NCBI GenBank assembly: GCA_036320915.1
Contig: JAXBDG010000016.1
Span: 1,116,001 to 1,180,000 of the forward strand
Direction: 5' to 3'
Length of the DNA: 64,000 nucleotides
Source: Linnemannia elongata
Taxonomy: Eukaryota > Mortierellomycota > Mortierellomycetes > Mortierellales > Mortierellaceae
Below the pieces are notes generated by a model. That model was not told where the DNA came from and ran no database searches. It saw only the letters and a list, made by a program, of their open reading frames with translations. Positions within the stretch are counted from its first letter, which is position 1; every line of letters begins with the position of its first letter. The position numbers and the translations under genes are program-made. Below, in pieces: positions 1-10,566 of the stretch.

Positions 1-88
1 GAGGATTCAAACCCAGGCCTTAGGAACCCATTTTCCGTTGGATGAGGTAAAATAGAATAGCCCAGAACTTTTGGCACATGCACTGTCC

Positions 89-98
89 AGAACTTTCC
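89..98. promoter_or_regulatory. Heat-shock element upstream of Hsp20
   Basis: The 10-mer AGAACTTTCC fits nGAAnnTTCn exactly, the inverted pair bound by heat-shock factor. A weaker relative (AGAACTTTTG) lies at 64-73. Both sit about 200 bp before the Hsp20 start codon, as expected for HSF control. The motif is seen; HSF binding is inferred. Confidence 0.55.
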
Positions 99-175
99 AA
101 ATGCGCACGGGTCCGTGCGCGGGTTGTTGTTTCAGCCCGTGGAATTATCTGGAAACGCTCATGATTTGACAAGGG

Positions 176-184
176 TATAAAATA
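176..184 (+). promoter_or_regulatory. TATA box of the Hsp20 gene
   Basis: TATAAAATA lies 126 bp before the Hsp20 ATG and is followed by a CA-rich leader without upstream ATGs. Transcription probably starts about 30 bp further on. Confidence 0.6.
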
Positions 185-301
185 ACGCCGTCACCCTCCC
201 TTGACCTTCACTCTTTCGCTTTCATTTTTACCAATCAACACCAACAAAAACAACTACCTCTTCCCAACACAACACAACACAACAACATCACACCATACAA
301 C

Positions 302-775
302 ATGTCTATGATCAACTGGACTGGAAACGATCCTTTCGACAGACTCGAACAGCGCATGAACCAAGTCTTTGACCATCTCGTCAACCCTTGGCCGACCGCC
401 CGCCGCGGCCAACGCTCTTCAAGCGGCGACAACCAGCTCGCTACCATGGACCTTATTAGCCCCGCAGTGGACGTATACGAGACGGACAAGGGTTGGAACG
501 TCCATGTCGAGCTTCCCGGCGTCAAGAAGGAGGACATCAAGATCGACTCTAGTGACAAGGCTGTCACCCTCTCGGCCGAGAGCAAGTTCTCACAGGACTA
601 CAACCGCGACAATGTGCGCTACCAGGAGCGCCGCTTCGGCACTTACTCGCGCACCATTCCACTCCCCGACAATGTCGATCGCGACAAGATCGACGCCAAC
701 TTCAAGGATGGCGTGCTGAATCTCTTCCTTCCCAAGGGCGAGGTTGCCCAGCCTCGAAAGATCACTGTCGCGTAA
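302..775 (+). CDS. Small heat shock protein, Hsp20/alpha-crystallin family
   Basis: Intact single-exon gene of 157 aa. It encodes an ATP-independent holdase chaperone of the small heat-shock family, probably cytosolic because no signal peptide is visible. The N-terminal arm (residues 1-50, MSMINWTGNDPFDRLEQRM...) is followed by an alpha-crystallin domain from about 51 to 150. Its hallmark GVLNLFLPK sits near the end, and a C-terminal I-x-V type motif (KITV) resembles the oligomer-bridging tail of the family. Length is typical. The upstream heat-shock element, TATA box and unspliced design fit strong heat-inducible expression. An AATAAA signal follows at 885-890. Family assignment is firm; the exact orthologue is not determined. 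Confidence 0.93.
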   Translation: MSMINWTGNDPFDRLEQRMNQVFDHLVNPWPTARRGQRSSSGDNQLATMDLISPAVDVYETDKGWNVHVELPGVKKEDIKIDSSDKAVTLSAESKFSQDYNRDNVRYQERRFGTYSRTIPLPDNVDRDKIDANFKDGVLNLFLPKGEVAQPRKITVA

Positions 776-884
776 AAAACACGTTCGGAACCCCCACCCT
801 TTCACTCTCTCGCATATCTTCCTAGCATTTCTCGCTGTTCACCCTGACGTTTTTCTGTAGCCAGCGACACAACACAACAACCTG

Positions 885-890
885 AATAAA
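885..890 (+). terminator. Polyadenylation signal of the Hsp20 gene
   Basis: AATAAA about 110 bp after the Hsp20 stop codon, followed by a short A-rich run near 910. It is the best candidate for the 3' end of the Hsp20 transcript. Confidence 0.45.
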
Positions 891-966
891 ACTCATAGCG
901 TTAAGCGTAAAAAAAGAAAATGTGACTTTTTACAAGGGTTATCCTTGCACTTTGACACTTGGCTGT

Positions 967-1265
967 GATAATAGCTTGTTCGACCTTGCCACTTGCGACA
1001 CAAGGCTTGTTCACGCAGTCAAGTACACATTATTCGAACGAAGAGTTCCTTTTGTACTAAGGTCAATTACCGTCGGAGCAATACTTCGTCAGTTGGATAA
1101 AACTAACCTGCCTCACGACGGTCTAAACCCTAGGTCGTGTTACCTATTTGGGGTAAACAAATCTAACGCTAACTGAGTTCTTCTTCAGTATGAAAAGAAG
1201 AGCCAACACCGAATTAGCAGAAGGCAACATCGCTATGAACGCTTGGCGGCCACAATCCAATCGGT
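967..1265 (-). pseudogene. Decayed 28S rRNA 3' domain fragment (copy 1)
   Basis: The minus strand carries a diverged copy of the sarcin-ricin region and adjacent helices of 28S rRNA. On the plus strand recognisable blocks are TTGTACTAAGGTCAATTAC, CTCACGACGGTCTAAACCC, TTCTTCAGTATG and CGCTATGAACGCTTGG. These align in order with the better preserved fragment at 53541-54117. Many substitutions disrupt conserved positions, so it cannot be functional rRNA. No poly-A or clear target duplication is visible. The segment at about 1270-1350 just after it resembles 5700-5800. Confidence 0.7.
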
Positions 1266-1269
1266 GTAC

Positions 1270-1350
1270 CTTTGACATAGCTCACTCGTGGATTTGACTG
1301 GACTGCCACTACCTTCCTTGCCTCTCTAGACTATAGTTATCGCGTTTAAC
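1270..1350. repeat. Dispersed repeat, partner of 5700-5800
   Basis: Shares an ordered series of blocks with 5700-5800, ending in the common string TCGCGTTTAAC. In both places a 28S-like fragment lies nearby (just before here, about 400 bp after the second copy). Likely an old duplicated intergenic unit. Identity was judged by eye. Confidence 0.4.
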
Positions 1351-1589
1351 TACTTTGTAGGTTGTAAGGTTATGGTGTGGGTAATAATATCTCCTTTACC
1401 CTGAAAGCCCCTCTATCGTTGATTTCACCCTTGGATTTCTATTCCTCACCTTCCCTCCATTCTCACCTCTCATCCTATCGGCCAATGAAAACAGTTAACA
1501 CATCTGCCGTCCCTGAATCGCGTTTTCGCACGGATATAAAGGAGGGCAATGGCCTCAGTGCACATGCCCAAAAACTGAAGAAATAGCGT

Positions 1590-3340
1590 GTATATGCTCT
1601 GTTACATCGGCTAACCAACATTTTGCTGCATGCAGATTTGCTTTATTTTTTGTTTTTAATCCTCATGACTCTTGATGTGCAAAGATAAGAGAACCCATGA
1701 CGCAAAAGAAAGTTGTCATAAACTGCCAAAGAGTGAGAACGACATTTCCATAAGGCCAAAAAAACTTGACTACTTCGTTGAGCTGGTAGTGATCCTCTTG
1801 CTTACAAATGTAATATTTGTGATCATACGGTGATCGTGTTAAATGTAGCATAGTGACTAAATGGACGTGTGCATGGTAAAAAGGGATAAACCAAACCGAA
1901 AAAACTTGAGAAACCTGGACGTAGAGAATGTTTTGACCATGATCGAGAACTGTTAACGAGTTAGCATCATTTAGTCATGTACTATTTTGTAGTCCACTTC
2001 AAGATAAATACATGCGAAACTTACCAGCTGAATGAACCTCAAGTACAGTTCTCGGACTTAAAAACCTGTACCATCGATATATCATCCATATAAGCCATCT
2101 CGAGTTGACAATCCCGATATTAGAAACCAAGATGTCTGCAAGGCTATCCACGCGACAAAAGGGATGCAGAAATGCGCAGTTTGGCATAAAATAGGTATCC
2201 AGAACTTGCTTTTGTATGTCTGACGAGCCTTGTGTGAGCGAGTGAATCAAGTAAGGAATCTCTTTGACTGATTACAAAATGATGTTAGTAATTGCCTTGT
2301 CAAAGTATCGAGTACAATCGGCAACTGCATGGATGGCACATAAGTAAGAATTGCAACTCAAGCTTATGGTGTGATAGCTTACCTGGGTTCTCCATTTTAA
2401 AAGACTTGAGCGGAAAAGGTAAATGGTCGATTGAGCTGTTAGGCTACGTCGAAAGTTTCCTCGACTTTATAGAGACTCAGAACGTGGGACTAAATGGTGA
2501 CACGATGACGATTTACCACGTGAAATCAGATGCAAGGCCAAGTTGTTTACCACTTTTATCGTCATTGTGAACCTAGGTCGTTTCAGAAGGCAGAAATAGG
2601 CAGGTAAACATTAAAGACGTGGGTATCAAAGGTCATAAGCAAAGGAAATAATAATACGGCAGTGCTTAAAAAAATAAGTTGACGACTATGATTTTTTTTT
2701 TTTTTTTTTCACATTTGTCTTCCGCCTCATCTCCTCCCCCTCTACTTCGACAATTTTAACTAGTTCCAATCGATACTGAAAAAATCCATCATTCTATCTT
2801 CACCACCTTATTGAGTCTATTTTTTATGACTGGGAACAGGGGGATCGGGGAGCCAGTTAATACTAAGGACAGGATGAACAAGAAAATGGGACGGGGACGT
2901 AATATTGAATGGGGAGCCGGAATGGAGAAAGGCAAATGGCAAAACGAATGGGACAGACAATTGGAATGAGAAAAAAAGGGCAAAGACCGGTGACGGAATG
3001 GCTCTAGGCAAGGAGCTCTTTACGAGTACCGGCCTGGACCAAGGAAACAGAAGGATACATCAAAAGGGCAACCTAGAAACTGAGTCGCGTTATTTTAGTG
3101 GCAAGAGTCCAGTTGGTGGCGGAGGTCACGTGATGATGCCAAATTCGAGGCGCGTTCAACGAAAGAGGGCAAACGTGATTCTTGCTTAAACCTGGCAACC
3201 TGGGGCAAACACGACACCTGGAATCTGGGGTTAAAACGTGGTAGCGAAGATATATTGTATGAATTGAGGAGCACAAGCTTTGCGACTAACAAAAAGCTTC
3301 TATTTATCCGCAACAGACCCCCAAACTTGCACCGAGGTCT
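1590..3340. other. Intergenic region without a recognisable gene
   Basis: About 1.7 kb. I see only short frames lacking known motifs, a poly-T run near 2691-2710 and A-rich stretches. The part from about 3130 to 3235 belongs to a dispersed repeat listed separately. A TATA-like GATATAAAGG near 1532 precedes nothing I can call a gene. A small unspliced or heavily spliced gene cannot be excluded. Confidence 0.5.
3130..3235 (-). repeat. Dispersed ~90-bp repeat, copy near the caleosin gene
   Basis: Read on the minus strand, it contains CAGGTGTCGTGTTTGCCCC, CCAGGTTTAAGCAAGAAT and GTTGAACGCG. The same order, with a few changes, occurs on the plus strand at about 44755-44850 inside the intron of the Hsp70-like gene. 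Two diverged copies 41 kb apart in opposite orientation indicate a short mobile or dispersed element of unknown type. Confidence 0.6.
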
Positions 3341-3345
3341 GCACT

Positions 3346-4203
3346 TCAGTTTTTCGGCACCTTTGCCTTCCTCCTTTCAGCCATCACGTGGAAGAGACTC
3401 CCATCATAAATACGACGAATGTCTTCCTTCTTCATGACACCATCTTCCGGCCACAACATCAAGTAGGTCGCAAGCCCTATAGTATTGTGAAAGAATGCAT
3501 AGCCATTAGTCAACAGTGGATAGGCACGCTCGGGTCGAGATTGATCAGAGTGGCGCTACATGGATTCTAAGAAGAAACGAATGAAAGACTTACACTCAAA
3601 GAAAGCACCAAACCAACCAATGGGATCCATGATCACTCTTTGGCCTCTCAGCATTCTACAGACATCATCAAAGGTTAAACCATCTTGGCCTGGTGGCGCA
3701 TATTTTGTGAAGATGTCTTCGAAATGCTGGGGCACAAAGCGCCCCTCAGGATCGTACGTGCCAGAATCACTGCCGTGTTTGTCCTTATGAATACGACTAA
3801 TCCAAATGCGGAAGAATGGATCAGGTACCCAGGAAGGAGCAGTCGGATAAGAAAAATTGAAGTGGGTAACAAAGACAGCGAGAAGGCTGAGAAAGAGATT
3901 GAAACCAAGAGCATGAAATCCACGGAAAGTGTCAAGAGGCCAGATAACGCCGTCACCGTCGCTGTCAAAGAAACTGCAATGCTGCTGTAGGACTGTTTTG
4001 TGTGAGTGCTGTTCAGCCCAATTCTCGTTGAGGGTTCCGTCAGGGTGAGCCGGGGTAGCAGCAACATTGACTCTTGCAGTGCCGAGCTCCACAAACCTAT
4101 GTCTGACGCTTCGATCCTGTAAAAAGGGTTTGCGCTCAAATGTAGTGGGTTGTTCGCTAAGGGAAACTTGGATATCGGGGGACATTTTGGGTGTGGTGGG
4201 CAA
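3346..4203 (-). CDS. Caleosin / heme peroxygenase (two exons)
   Basis: Spliced gene, exon 1 4203-3594 and exon 2 3476-3346, intron 3593-3477 (117 nt, GTAAGT...CTATAG). It gives 246 aa. Caleosins are lipid-droplet-associated, calcium-binding heme proteins with peroxygenase activity. The protein shows an EF-hand loop (DSDGDGVIWPLDT, residues ~80-92), a hydrophobic segment with a proline knot (FNFSYPTAPSWVPDPF) for lipid-droplet insertion, and candidate heme-ligand histidines before the EF-hand (around HSHKTVLQQH). Joining the exons restores the conserved FFEWLATYLMLWPEDG block, which supports the splice. A second in-frame ATG seven codons in (MSPDI) is an equally possible start. A TATA-like TATTTAAAG lies near 4240. 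The divergent neighbour is the KGG gene. Confidence 0.88.
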
Positions 4204-5090
4204 ATCTGATGTAGCTATGAACTTTTGAAAAAATGACGGACTTTAAATAGTGGCGACGTTGTGGATATACTGTAAGGTGTGGATGAAAGGATGAGTGTGC
4301 CCTCTGTCAGCACTTTTACTCTAAAAACGACTTACATGAATGAAACAGTTTTGGCCACATCGCGCCATTGTGCCTTACTAAATAGGTGCTAGCCACTCAT
4401 TCTATACGATTCAACGCTTTCTCACATGCAACGACCCCTAAACTAAATTCGGTCATGATTTGTTGATTTGAGACCATAAAGTGAGACACGAATCATAGTA
4501 TTTAAACTTATCTCAAAGCGATGATTGTGGTCTTTCCTGCCAGGAACTACCTATGTCTGCTACAAAAAGACACACCCAACAGGGTCCAAGAGGATTACCA
4601 TTTCATGATGATTTTTTAATTTAGATGTGGACCCTCTAAATGGCACGTGAATAGCCTGCTTGCTGTGCTTGTACCCATAGAGAAGATGTAGGCACCGACC
4701 CATGTATTTTTTATTTGTTAAACTGTCAGAATGCTGTAAATGTGACGAGACTGCGATAGTTTGTGTCCATGCGTTAGCAGATTGTCGCATCACTCACTCG
4801 CATATATTCCGACAATTCTTTCAACGCTCTCGCTTTCGGCATGCTTTTCTCATTAGCTCAACAAGCACAATTTACAAATAGGCTATGTTAACTGAAGACG
4901 TTGATTGCCAAAATAAGTATTTGCACCCCATTACTCCGTCATTTCAGCGGTAATATCACTACAATCGTCTTCTACGTCTGGATACCGTTATTGAAAAGGT
5001 TATGTGTTAATTGAGCATCATCAATTGTAAAATTCTGACGCGTTGGGATTTACTATTGCTCGATAGTAACGTCATTGCTGTAGGGATGTT
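4204..5090. promoter_or_regulatory. Divergent intergenic region between caleosin and KGG genes
   Basis: About 900 bp shared upstream space for two genes transcribed away from each other, both of stress- or spore-associated families. It holds a TATA-like element for caleosin near 4240 and the KGG TATA at its right edge. No other gene is apparent. Co-regulation is an inference. Confidence 0.4.
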
Positions 5091-5092
5091 CG

Positions 5093-5100
5093 TATATAAA
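5093..5100 (+). promoter_or_regulatory. TATA box of the KGG protein gene
   Basis: TATATAAA lies 53 bp before the ATG at 5146, with a leader ending in CAACCCAAA directly before the start codon. Confidence 0.55.
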
Positions 5101-5145
5101 CTGACAAGATGCAACCATAAACTTTCAGCAGTTTTTCAACCCAAA

Positions 5146-5555
5146 ATGTCAAGCAAAGAAAACAATCCTGGAAATTTCGCTAACCGCCCCAAGGAGGAAG
5201 TCCTTGAGGCTGCGCGCAAAGGAGGCGAGGCCAGCCACGGTGGTGGATTTGCATCCATGGATGCAGAGAAGCAGGTACTGCATATCTTTCATTCAGACAT
5301 GGCGCCGCTAAATGTTATTGATCAAATCAATGCTCATTTCATGTTTGTGTCTGCGTTTGACTTCCTGTATTCGTACAGCATAACATTGCTTCTAAGGGTG
5401 GTCATGCCTCGAGTGGTAAATTCGAGGCTGGTAGTGAGAGAGCCCACGAGGCCGGTAGGAAGGGTGGTCGTGCCAGCGGTGGCGGTGGCGCTGATGATGA
5501 TGACGACGACGAAGCTGACATGGGCGACCGCACTCAGGATAATAAGACTGAGTAA
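5146..5555 (+). CDS. KGG-repeat stress / conidiation-type protein (Con-10-like)
   Basis: Spliced gene, exon 1 5146-5274 and exon 2 5379-5555, intron 5275-5378 (104 nt, GTACTG...TACAG, phase 0). Product 101 aa. It carries three KGG motifs (RKGGEAS, SKGGHASSG, RKGGRASGG), diagnostic of the fungal Con-10/bacterial GsiB-type KGG family. These small, hydrophilic, probably disordered proteins accumulate in spores or under stress. A run of six aspartates (~81-86) forms an acidic tail. The intron falls between repeats 1 and 2, and splicing keeps the repeat register, which supports the model. No membrane or signal segment. A molecular function for the family is not established. Confidence 0.85.
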
Positions 5556-5699
5556 GAGGTGCTCAGACCACATGTTGGCAACAGAAGAATATCGTTGATG
5601 GACCTTGATCCGTCACAAGCGGAGTCCTTTGAGGATGTGCACTGTAAATAGGCAATAAGATTATGTGCAACTCTGTGGTACGTGCTCAACGGAGAATAA

Positions 5700-5800
5700 A
5701 ATATCTTCGCTCACTTGCGGACTAGGCTTAACTGCTTCTACCTTTCGTACCTCCAAGACTGCAGTTGTCGCGTTTAACAAGTGTACTACGCGTCCCGCTT
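5700..5800. repeat. Dispersed repeat, partner of 1270-1350
   Basis: Same order of motifs as 1270-1350, ending in GTCGCGTTTAAC. It lies about 150 bp after the KGG stop codon and may overlap the KGG transcript end. No coding function seen. Confidence 0.4.
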
Positions 5801-6365
5801 AAAACTGGTGGTATCATAAGCACATCATGCTTCGAGAACAACGGCGAGCAACTATACCATTTCGCTGATCCCATTTGTTTATGACTGTCTAACTCTTCTG
5901 CCTCTTCCTCCTTTAACTCCCTCTCGGCTCCCGATCCTCACTTATTATCCTCGATGCCTTCTCTTGACTTTCTGCATGTCATTCCTTAGTCCTCCTTGTT
6001 TTTCTCGCGTCCTTATTATGCTTTCTCTGTGGCCTTGATCCCTCAATTATTTTTTTGGCGCCTTCCCTCTCTGCTCCTAATCCCTCGTTTGTTTTTTCTG
6101 CTGCCTTCATTCTCTCCTAATCCCTTTTCTTCTTCCATCCCTTTGTCTTTGCTCATCGCTTTCCTGTCTCTCCTACTGAGAATTGATAACATATTCTTTT
6201 CGAGTAAGGTAGGAAGAGCCGACATCGAAGGATCAGAAAGCAACGTCGCTATGAATGCCTGGCTGCTACAAGCAAGTTGTCGCCACTCCACTTGGGTGTG
6301 TCCGAGACGAAAAAAGGTTGATAAGTGTCGCGTCTCACACAAAATTCCTAGTAGTGCCCTACCAT
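5800..6365. other. Pyrimidine-rich intergenic stretch
   Basis: Mostly C/T-rich sequence (CTCCCT, TCCTAATCCC types) with no convincing coding frame. A short 28S fragment lies at 6210-6276 and is listed separately. Confidence 0.4.
6210..6276 (-). pseudogene. Short 28S rRNA fragment (copy 2)
   Basis: Plus-strand blocks AGGAAGAGCCGACATCGAAG, AAGCAACGTCGCTATGAA and GGCTGCTACAAGC match the 28S segment at 54038-54105 closely. Only about 67 bp are retained, better preserved than copy 1. Sense strand is minus. Confidence 0.75.
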
Positions 6366-6765
6366 CACATGATAGTGTCGGTATCCCTTAATCTATTTCC
6401 AGCATCCTTGCCTTTTCTCCAGCATCCCTTAATTTTTTTCTAGCATTCCTCTATCATTGTCATCTCTCTCACTTTTTGGCATACCCTTGATCTTTTCGAC
6501 TTACTCCTTGCTCTCGCTCAGCATGTCCTTGTTTGTTCTGGCTTCTGTTGTGGTTTCTCTGCTTTGTTTCTCTCTTCCCTTGATTTTCTCTTTGATTTTT
6601 CTCATCCCTTGATTTGCTAGCACCCTTTGATATTGACCCTTGGTATTTTCGTTTGATGATGTCCCTTGATCTTTTCTTAGCTGTTGTCCCTTGATGTTGT
6701 CCCTTGATATCACCCTTGTTGTATTGGACTGCTTTCAGCATCCCTTTTTCCAGAGAGTTTTGAAT
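6365..6765 (+). repeat. CCCTTGAT-type degenerate minisatellite upstream of a secreted-protein gene
   Basis: Irregular array of 12-25-nt units built on CCCTTGATNTTGT and GCATCCCTTGATCTTTT. The same family occurs at 55560-55985, 56285-56400, 62030-62300 and 62570-62900, always in this orientation. Here it ends about 25 bp before the TATA box of the gene at 7148. Confidence 0.75.
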
Positions 6766-6787
6766 TTTGCGGGGCTCTCCTCCTCAC

Positions 6788-6796
6788 ATATATAAA
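6788..6796 (+). promoter_or_regulatory. TATA box of secreted-protein gene 1
   Basis: ATATATAAA within TCACATATATAAA. The identical 13-mer serves the secreted-protein gene at 63294, so the two genes share a core promoter. Confidence 0.6.
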
Positions 6797-6967
6797 CAAG
6801 GCACACCCTAACCAGCGGTTCCTGTATCGACACACATCTGATCCTACCTCCAAAATCCCAAGACTCCCAAACAGCACTCAGCAACCCGCTCTCACCACCA
6901 GCACCCAGCAAAAAAAAAAAAGCACTCACAACAAACTTCTCCAAGAAACTATCACAAAACACTTGTT

Positions 6968-7129
6968 GTAAGAGCCCCCGACCTCCCCCTCAAGCTTGTC
7001 ACCATCCCTTGACCAAAAACTCTTGTCAGGCTATATGATAGGACTCTTTACGTCCAATACCTAGAGGAGAGCGGAGTTTCCATAACTAACCCATTTTTTT
7101 CCTCTAACCTCCCCCCTTACTGCACCCAG
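6968..7129 (+). other. Probable 5'-UTR intron of secreted-protein gene 1
   Basis: GTAAGA donor at 6968, CTAAC branch-like site at 7086, polypyrimidine run and CACCCAG acceptor ending at 7129, 18 bp before the ATG. The same placement occurs upstream of the gene at 63294. Predicted from motifs only. Confidence 0.45.
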
Positions 7130-7147
7130 CTACAACACTCGATCACC

Positions 7148-7672
7148 ATGCGTACGACTGCCATTGCCACGACTGCGATACTTTGGTTTGGTGGAATTGT
7201 TGCTGTTGCGCCTCTCCACGTCGCCAGCGCAGGAATAACCTGTCATGGAGGCAGCGCACAGACCCATTTCAATCCAGGAGTCACGTTCTCAAAGAAGAAC
7301 ATTCAGTTGGCAAGCCAGGGAAACCTTGGGGTGTGCTCAGACCCCGCCTCAAAGATCACCGGGGGCACTTTCCGTATAGTGGGATCAGGCACGGGGGCGT
7401 GCCCAAGCCCACTTTTTGTAGGCTCCGGAAACGCGATAATTACGTGGAACACTGGAGAAAGGAGCATCATCCCCCAGGCTAACATTAGAGCAGAAACATC
7501 AACTGTCTTGATTGAAGGTCACCTCAGTGAGGATGTTAATTTCGCAGGCTGCAAGCTCAGCATGTCTGGGAGGGTCTCAGCGTCAGCCATTGAAATAGGA
7601 GCACAATGTATCACCTCTGGAGTGACGAATAATGAATGGATGGTTGACGCGGTGACTATTGAATGTGAGTGA
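7148..7672 (+). CDS. Secreted protein of unknown function, beta-rich, bacterial-like pattern
   Basis: Intact 174-aa frame starting at an ATG. Residues 1-27 form a signal peptide (hydrophobic core, likely cut after VASA). The mature part has six cysteines (ITCHG, GVCSD, GACPS, AGCKL, AQCIT, IECE), so three disulfides are possible. It is rich in Thr/Ser/Gly/Ile with alternating strands. Motifs such as FNPGVTFS, GTFRIVGSGTG and AIITWNTGE recall a family of small secreted proteins common in actinobacteria (pattern G-x-W-N-x-G). That resemblance is from memory and not tested. No catalytic residues are recognised. It has its own TATA box, probable leader intron and upstream repeat array. It could be an effector or wall-associated protein; function unknown. 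Confidence 0.75.
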   Translation: MRTTAIATTAILWFGGIVAVAPLHVASAGITCHGGSAQTHFNPGVTFSKKNIQLASQGNLGVCSDPASKITGGTFRIVGSGTGACPSPLFVGSGNAIITWNTGERSIIPQANIRAETSTVLIEGHLSEDVNFAGCKLSMSGRVSASAIEIGAQCITSGVTNNEWMVDAVTIECE

Positions 7673-8047
7673 CGGTGTTCTGCGTTCCACTTCCGGCCTG
7701 CTTACGGCAAAGGAGCACATCTCCTCCAAGGATTACAAAGAATCAAACACAAACCCAGATAATGTCACAATCCACTTTAGTCATCACATAGTCTAGACTA
7801 GCAGGTGCCCGCGGCTACGCCGCGGGAGCTGAACCGTTTTCTCCATTCCCTGCCTTTGGTGTTTAGGTGCTAGAGATGTTGCCGAGCTGGGGTTTTTCCT
7901 CGTTCATTTTGCATTTATTTTGAATATAAAATGGGAAAAATTTATTTGGGAAAAATTGTAAGCCAGCAAAAGGGGTGAAAGGGGCTACCGTGCAACTGGC
8001 TTGCTAACCAATGATGAAAAGAAGAAAATGGACGTGTAATGTATGAG

Positions 8048-8912
8048 CTATTCCAAAATATAAATACCTTTTTGATCGATTCCATGGTATATGCTATGCT
8101 CTCTTGTAGACAACGCATCTAGTGTATATGACTTCAACGACGGGGATGCTGCCATTGATGAAAAGAACCTTGTGATTTTTTTTCGTCTGTCCATCGAGAA
8201 AGGGCGAAATAAAGCTGTCCATGTGTGAACACAGGAGTAGGGAGATAAGAGTCCGACATTTTCAAGGGTCTCCCCCTGGGACTTTTTGATCGTCAGGGTA
8301 AAGATAGCCTGACCAGGAACTGTCATCTTTAAATGTGATCGAGGAGGACTTGTCATCTGTTGTTAAAATAGGCACTCGTGGGGTGAAGACCAGGTCGGTG
8401 GTAAAAGGTCCAGTCAGGTTGGTTGCCATGCTGCAGCCTGGCTTAAGGCGGCGGACGATCAACCGAGTTCCGTTGCAAAGTCCTTTTCCTTATGTCCAAG
8501 TTTCGGAGGAGAATGATTGGCATGCCTACTTTCAGCACCAGCTTGTAGGGAGGTAATCCACTGGGCTCCAAAGAGTTGAGATACTCCGTACGATAGTTGG
8601 CAACCCCGTTGGTATCTGAATCTGGAGTCGAGTTAGGCCAAGGTACTCTGTTGCCTCGCCAGGAAATAATGTGGTCGCGAGGTCGTTCATATGACTGACA
8701 TCCTCGTTCAGTGTTGTCAAGATAGAGGTCAGTCTGATGTCTTGAGGTGCAAAGTTGCCGTTGGAGATATTAGAGTATATGGTGCGGATAAGTTGGATCT
8801 CGTGCTTGTTGCTGTGGTTGGGTCCATGTGGCGTGAAAATAATATTGTAGGGAATCTTGATATAATCATCACAGACATCAAAGGAAAATGTCTGCTCCTT
8901 GCTTTCACCCAA
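8048..8912 (-). pseudogene. Helitron helicase C-terminal remnant (element F)
   Basis: Read on the minus strand, fragments match the C-terminal third of the RepHel protein of element C: DDYIKIPYNIIFTPHG with QLIRTIYSN, then [20 protein letters not shown], and later TLTIKKSQGETLENVGL (helicase motif near MTINKAQGQTL). Frameshifts separate these blocks, and the LYVALSR block survives only in a shifted frame. The N-terminal Rep part is not recognisable. Non-functional relic of a family distinct from, but related to, element C. Confidence 0.8.

Positions 8913-8919
<7 letters not shown>

Positions 8920-8947
<28 letters not shown>
8920..8947. repeat. Poly-A run of about 28 nt
   Basis: Simple A tract directly next to the broken helicase block of Helitron F. 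It may mark an indel hotspot or a lost retroposon tail; nothing else supports the latter. Confidence 0.7.
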
Positions 8948-8948
<1 letters not shown>

Positions 8949-10482
8949 CCGGGAAACATGACGTAGATCCGCGTATTTATTACAGGTGGCGCTGTGCTAG
9001 CCTGGGAGATGGACCTGCATACGTTGCACAGCAGACGAATGGCCGTGTAAAGGATATCCGAGAATGCGCCACATACACTCATAGGCAGTAAGGCATCTCT
9101 TATCGCGAAATTCGCGAATCTCGTTGCATGGAGGGTCCTAATATACAAACGACGGTAAAAAAAATAAAGAAGAAAGTGAGAAAAGCAAGGGGTTGCAATG
9201 GCCAGACTTTAGAAAAAAATGCTCTAACGAAATACTTACATGCTTGCTTCATTTTTTTTTGGGTCTGCACTGATTGAGCCTCGACCTGTGGTAGCGGTGC
9301 TGGACCCAGTAGCGGTAGTTGCAGCGGAGTTAGGGCTTGTTGCGGTGGCTGTGGCGGCGCTGGTACTGGTACTGGCGGATGCAGAAGACGACGATGAGGT
9401 TTGGCCAGTGAAGGCAAACAGAAGACACTTCAATTTTCGAGACCGGTCCTGGCTCTGTCCGGTCCTTTTAAAGATGAAAAAAATGATGAAAATGTAAGTA
9501 AGTCCATTGATGCTTTGACTTTTGTGCTGCGAGACCATTGTTTCTTCTTCTGCATTGATAAAAAAGAAAGAAAAAAAACGCAAGTACAAAAGGCGTGCCT
9601 TATGGATGTATTTTTACAAAGATTACACCGCAGAGAGCAAAGAACATATCTCGACAGTGATATGAGCAACTGTACTTGATTGTCTGCCAAAGGTTAGTGG
9701 GAACATCAGGGGTGAATCAGTCACATTCATGGTAGTTGCATTGTCGTTGTGTGCCTCCTCTGTGTTGTAGCGCCTGTTTTTCTTAAGGGTAGTGAGCCCT
9801 TTAACATGCGCCGCAGCCGCCCAACCAAGGATCTTGACGCTCAAAGAGGACTGTTGCCTACGATAAGTAGGAAAAATAAACTGAAGTTGAGGGATAAGCA
9901 GAAATGAGCATAAAAATGAACATAGCTGCATAAAGACTTACTTCGCGACGGCAGCAGCGGTAGAACGGGTACAGGTAGAAATAGACGTGGATGGTTTGCC
10001 CATTTTTGAAGAAGATAAAGGTTGAGACTGTGGAAGATGTGTCAAAATGTGGCCAAAGAGCAAGAGAAATTGGAACTGATACTGGTAGTATGTAAAACAT
10101 CTGGGGAACAGAAAATGGTGAGAAAGAAGCTGGGGTGCCTTTATTGATCCCTATACGGATATACATGAGGACTAAGAACTGCCCCTTTGTAAAGAATGAT
10201 GAGAGCGAAGCGAGTGGAACAGACATTGAGATGCAACATACTGTAATATAATTGTGAGACGCTTTTCTAAAGAAGAAACAACACAACCTTTACACTCTTT
10301 TTAGGCCAACACATACCGTTAAACTGCTGTTCATTGATCATGTTCAGTAGAATAGTGTGTGGTGTCTTCTTGCTATCCTTGTGGTTTAAGTGCTCGCGTC
10401 TTCACGTTTGTCGATGCCAATCTACGTCCTCGTTGCCGTTCATGCCGTGCTGTCCTCTGCGTGTGTGATGCCATGCTGCCTT

Positions 10483-10566
10483 CTCATGTCTGTCCATGCC
10501 ATGCTGTTCCCTCATGTCTATCTATGCCATGCTGCTTCCTCATGTCTGTCCATGCCATGCTGATGC
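10483..10566 (+). repeat. 28-bp tandem repeat inside Helitron F
   Basis: Three successive copies of a 28-bp unit beginning TCATGTCTGTCCATGCCATG, with a partial unit before them. Immediately downstream is a (TTG)n/(CTG)n run at 10573-10621 and a G12 run near 10660. The frames through it are repeat artefacts. Confidence 0.65.

Noticed and set aside
922..1176. 84-codon plus-strand frame
   Set aside because: It lies over the antisense 28S rRNA fragment and begins at a non-ATG codon.
9236..9690. Ser/Ala/Thr-rich minus-strand frames inside Helitron F
   Set aside because: Low-complexity GC-rich repeat with no resemblance to Rep N-terminal parts; no ATG context supported.
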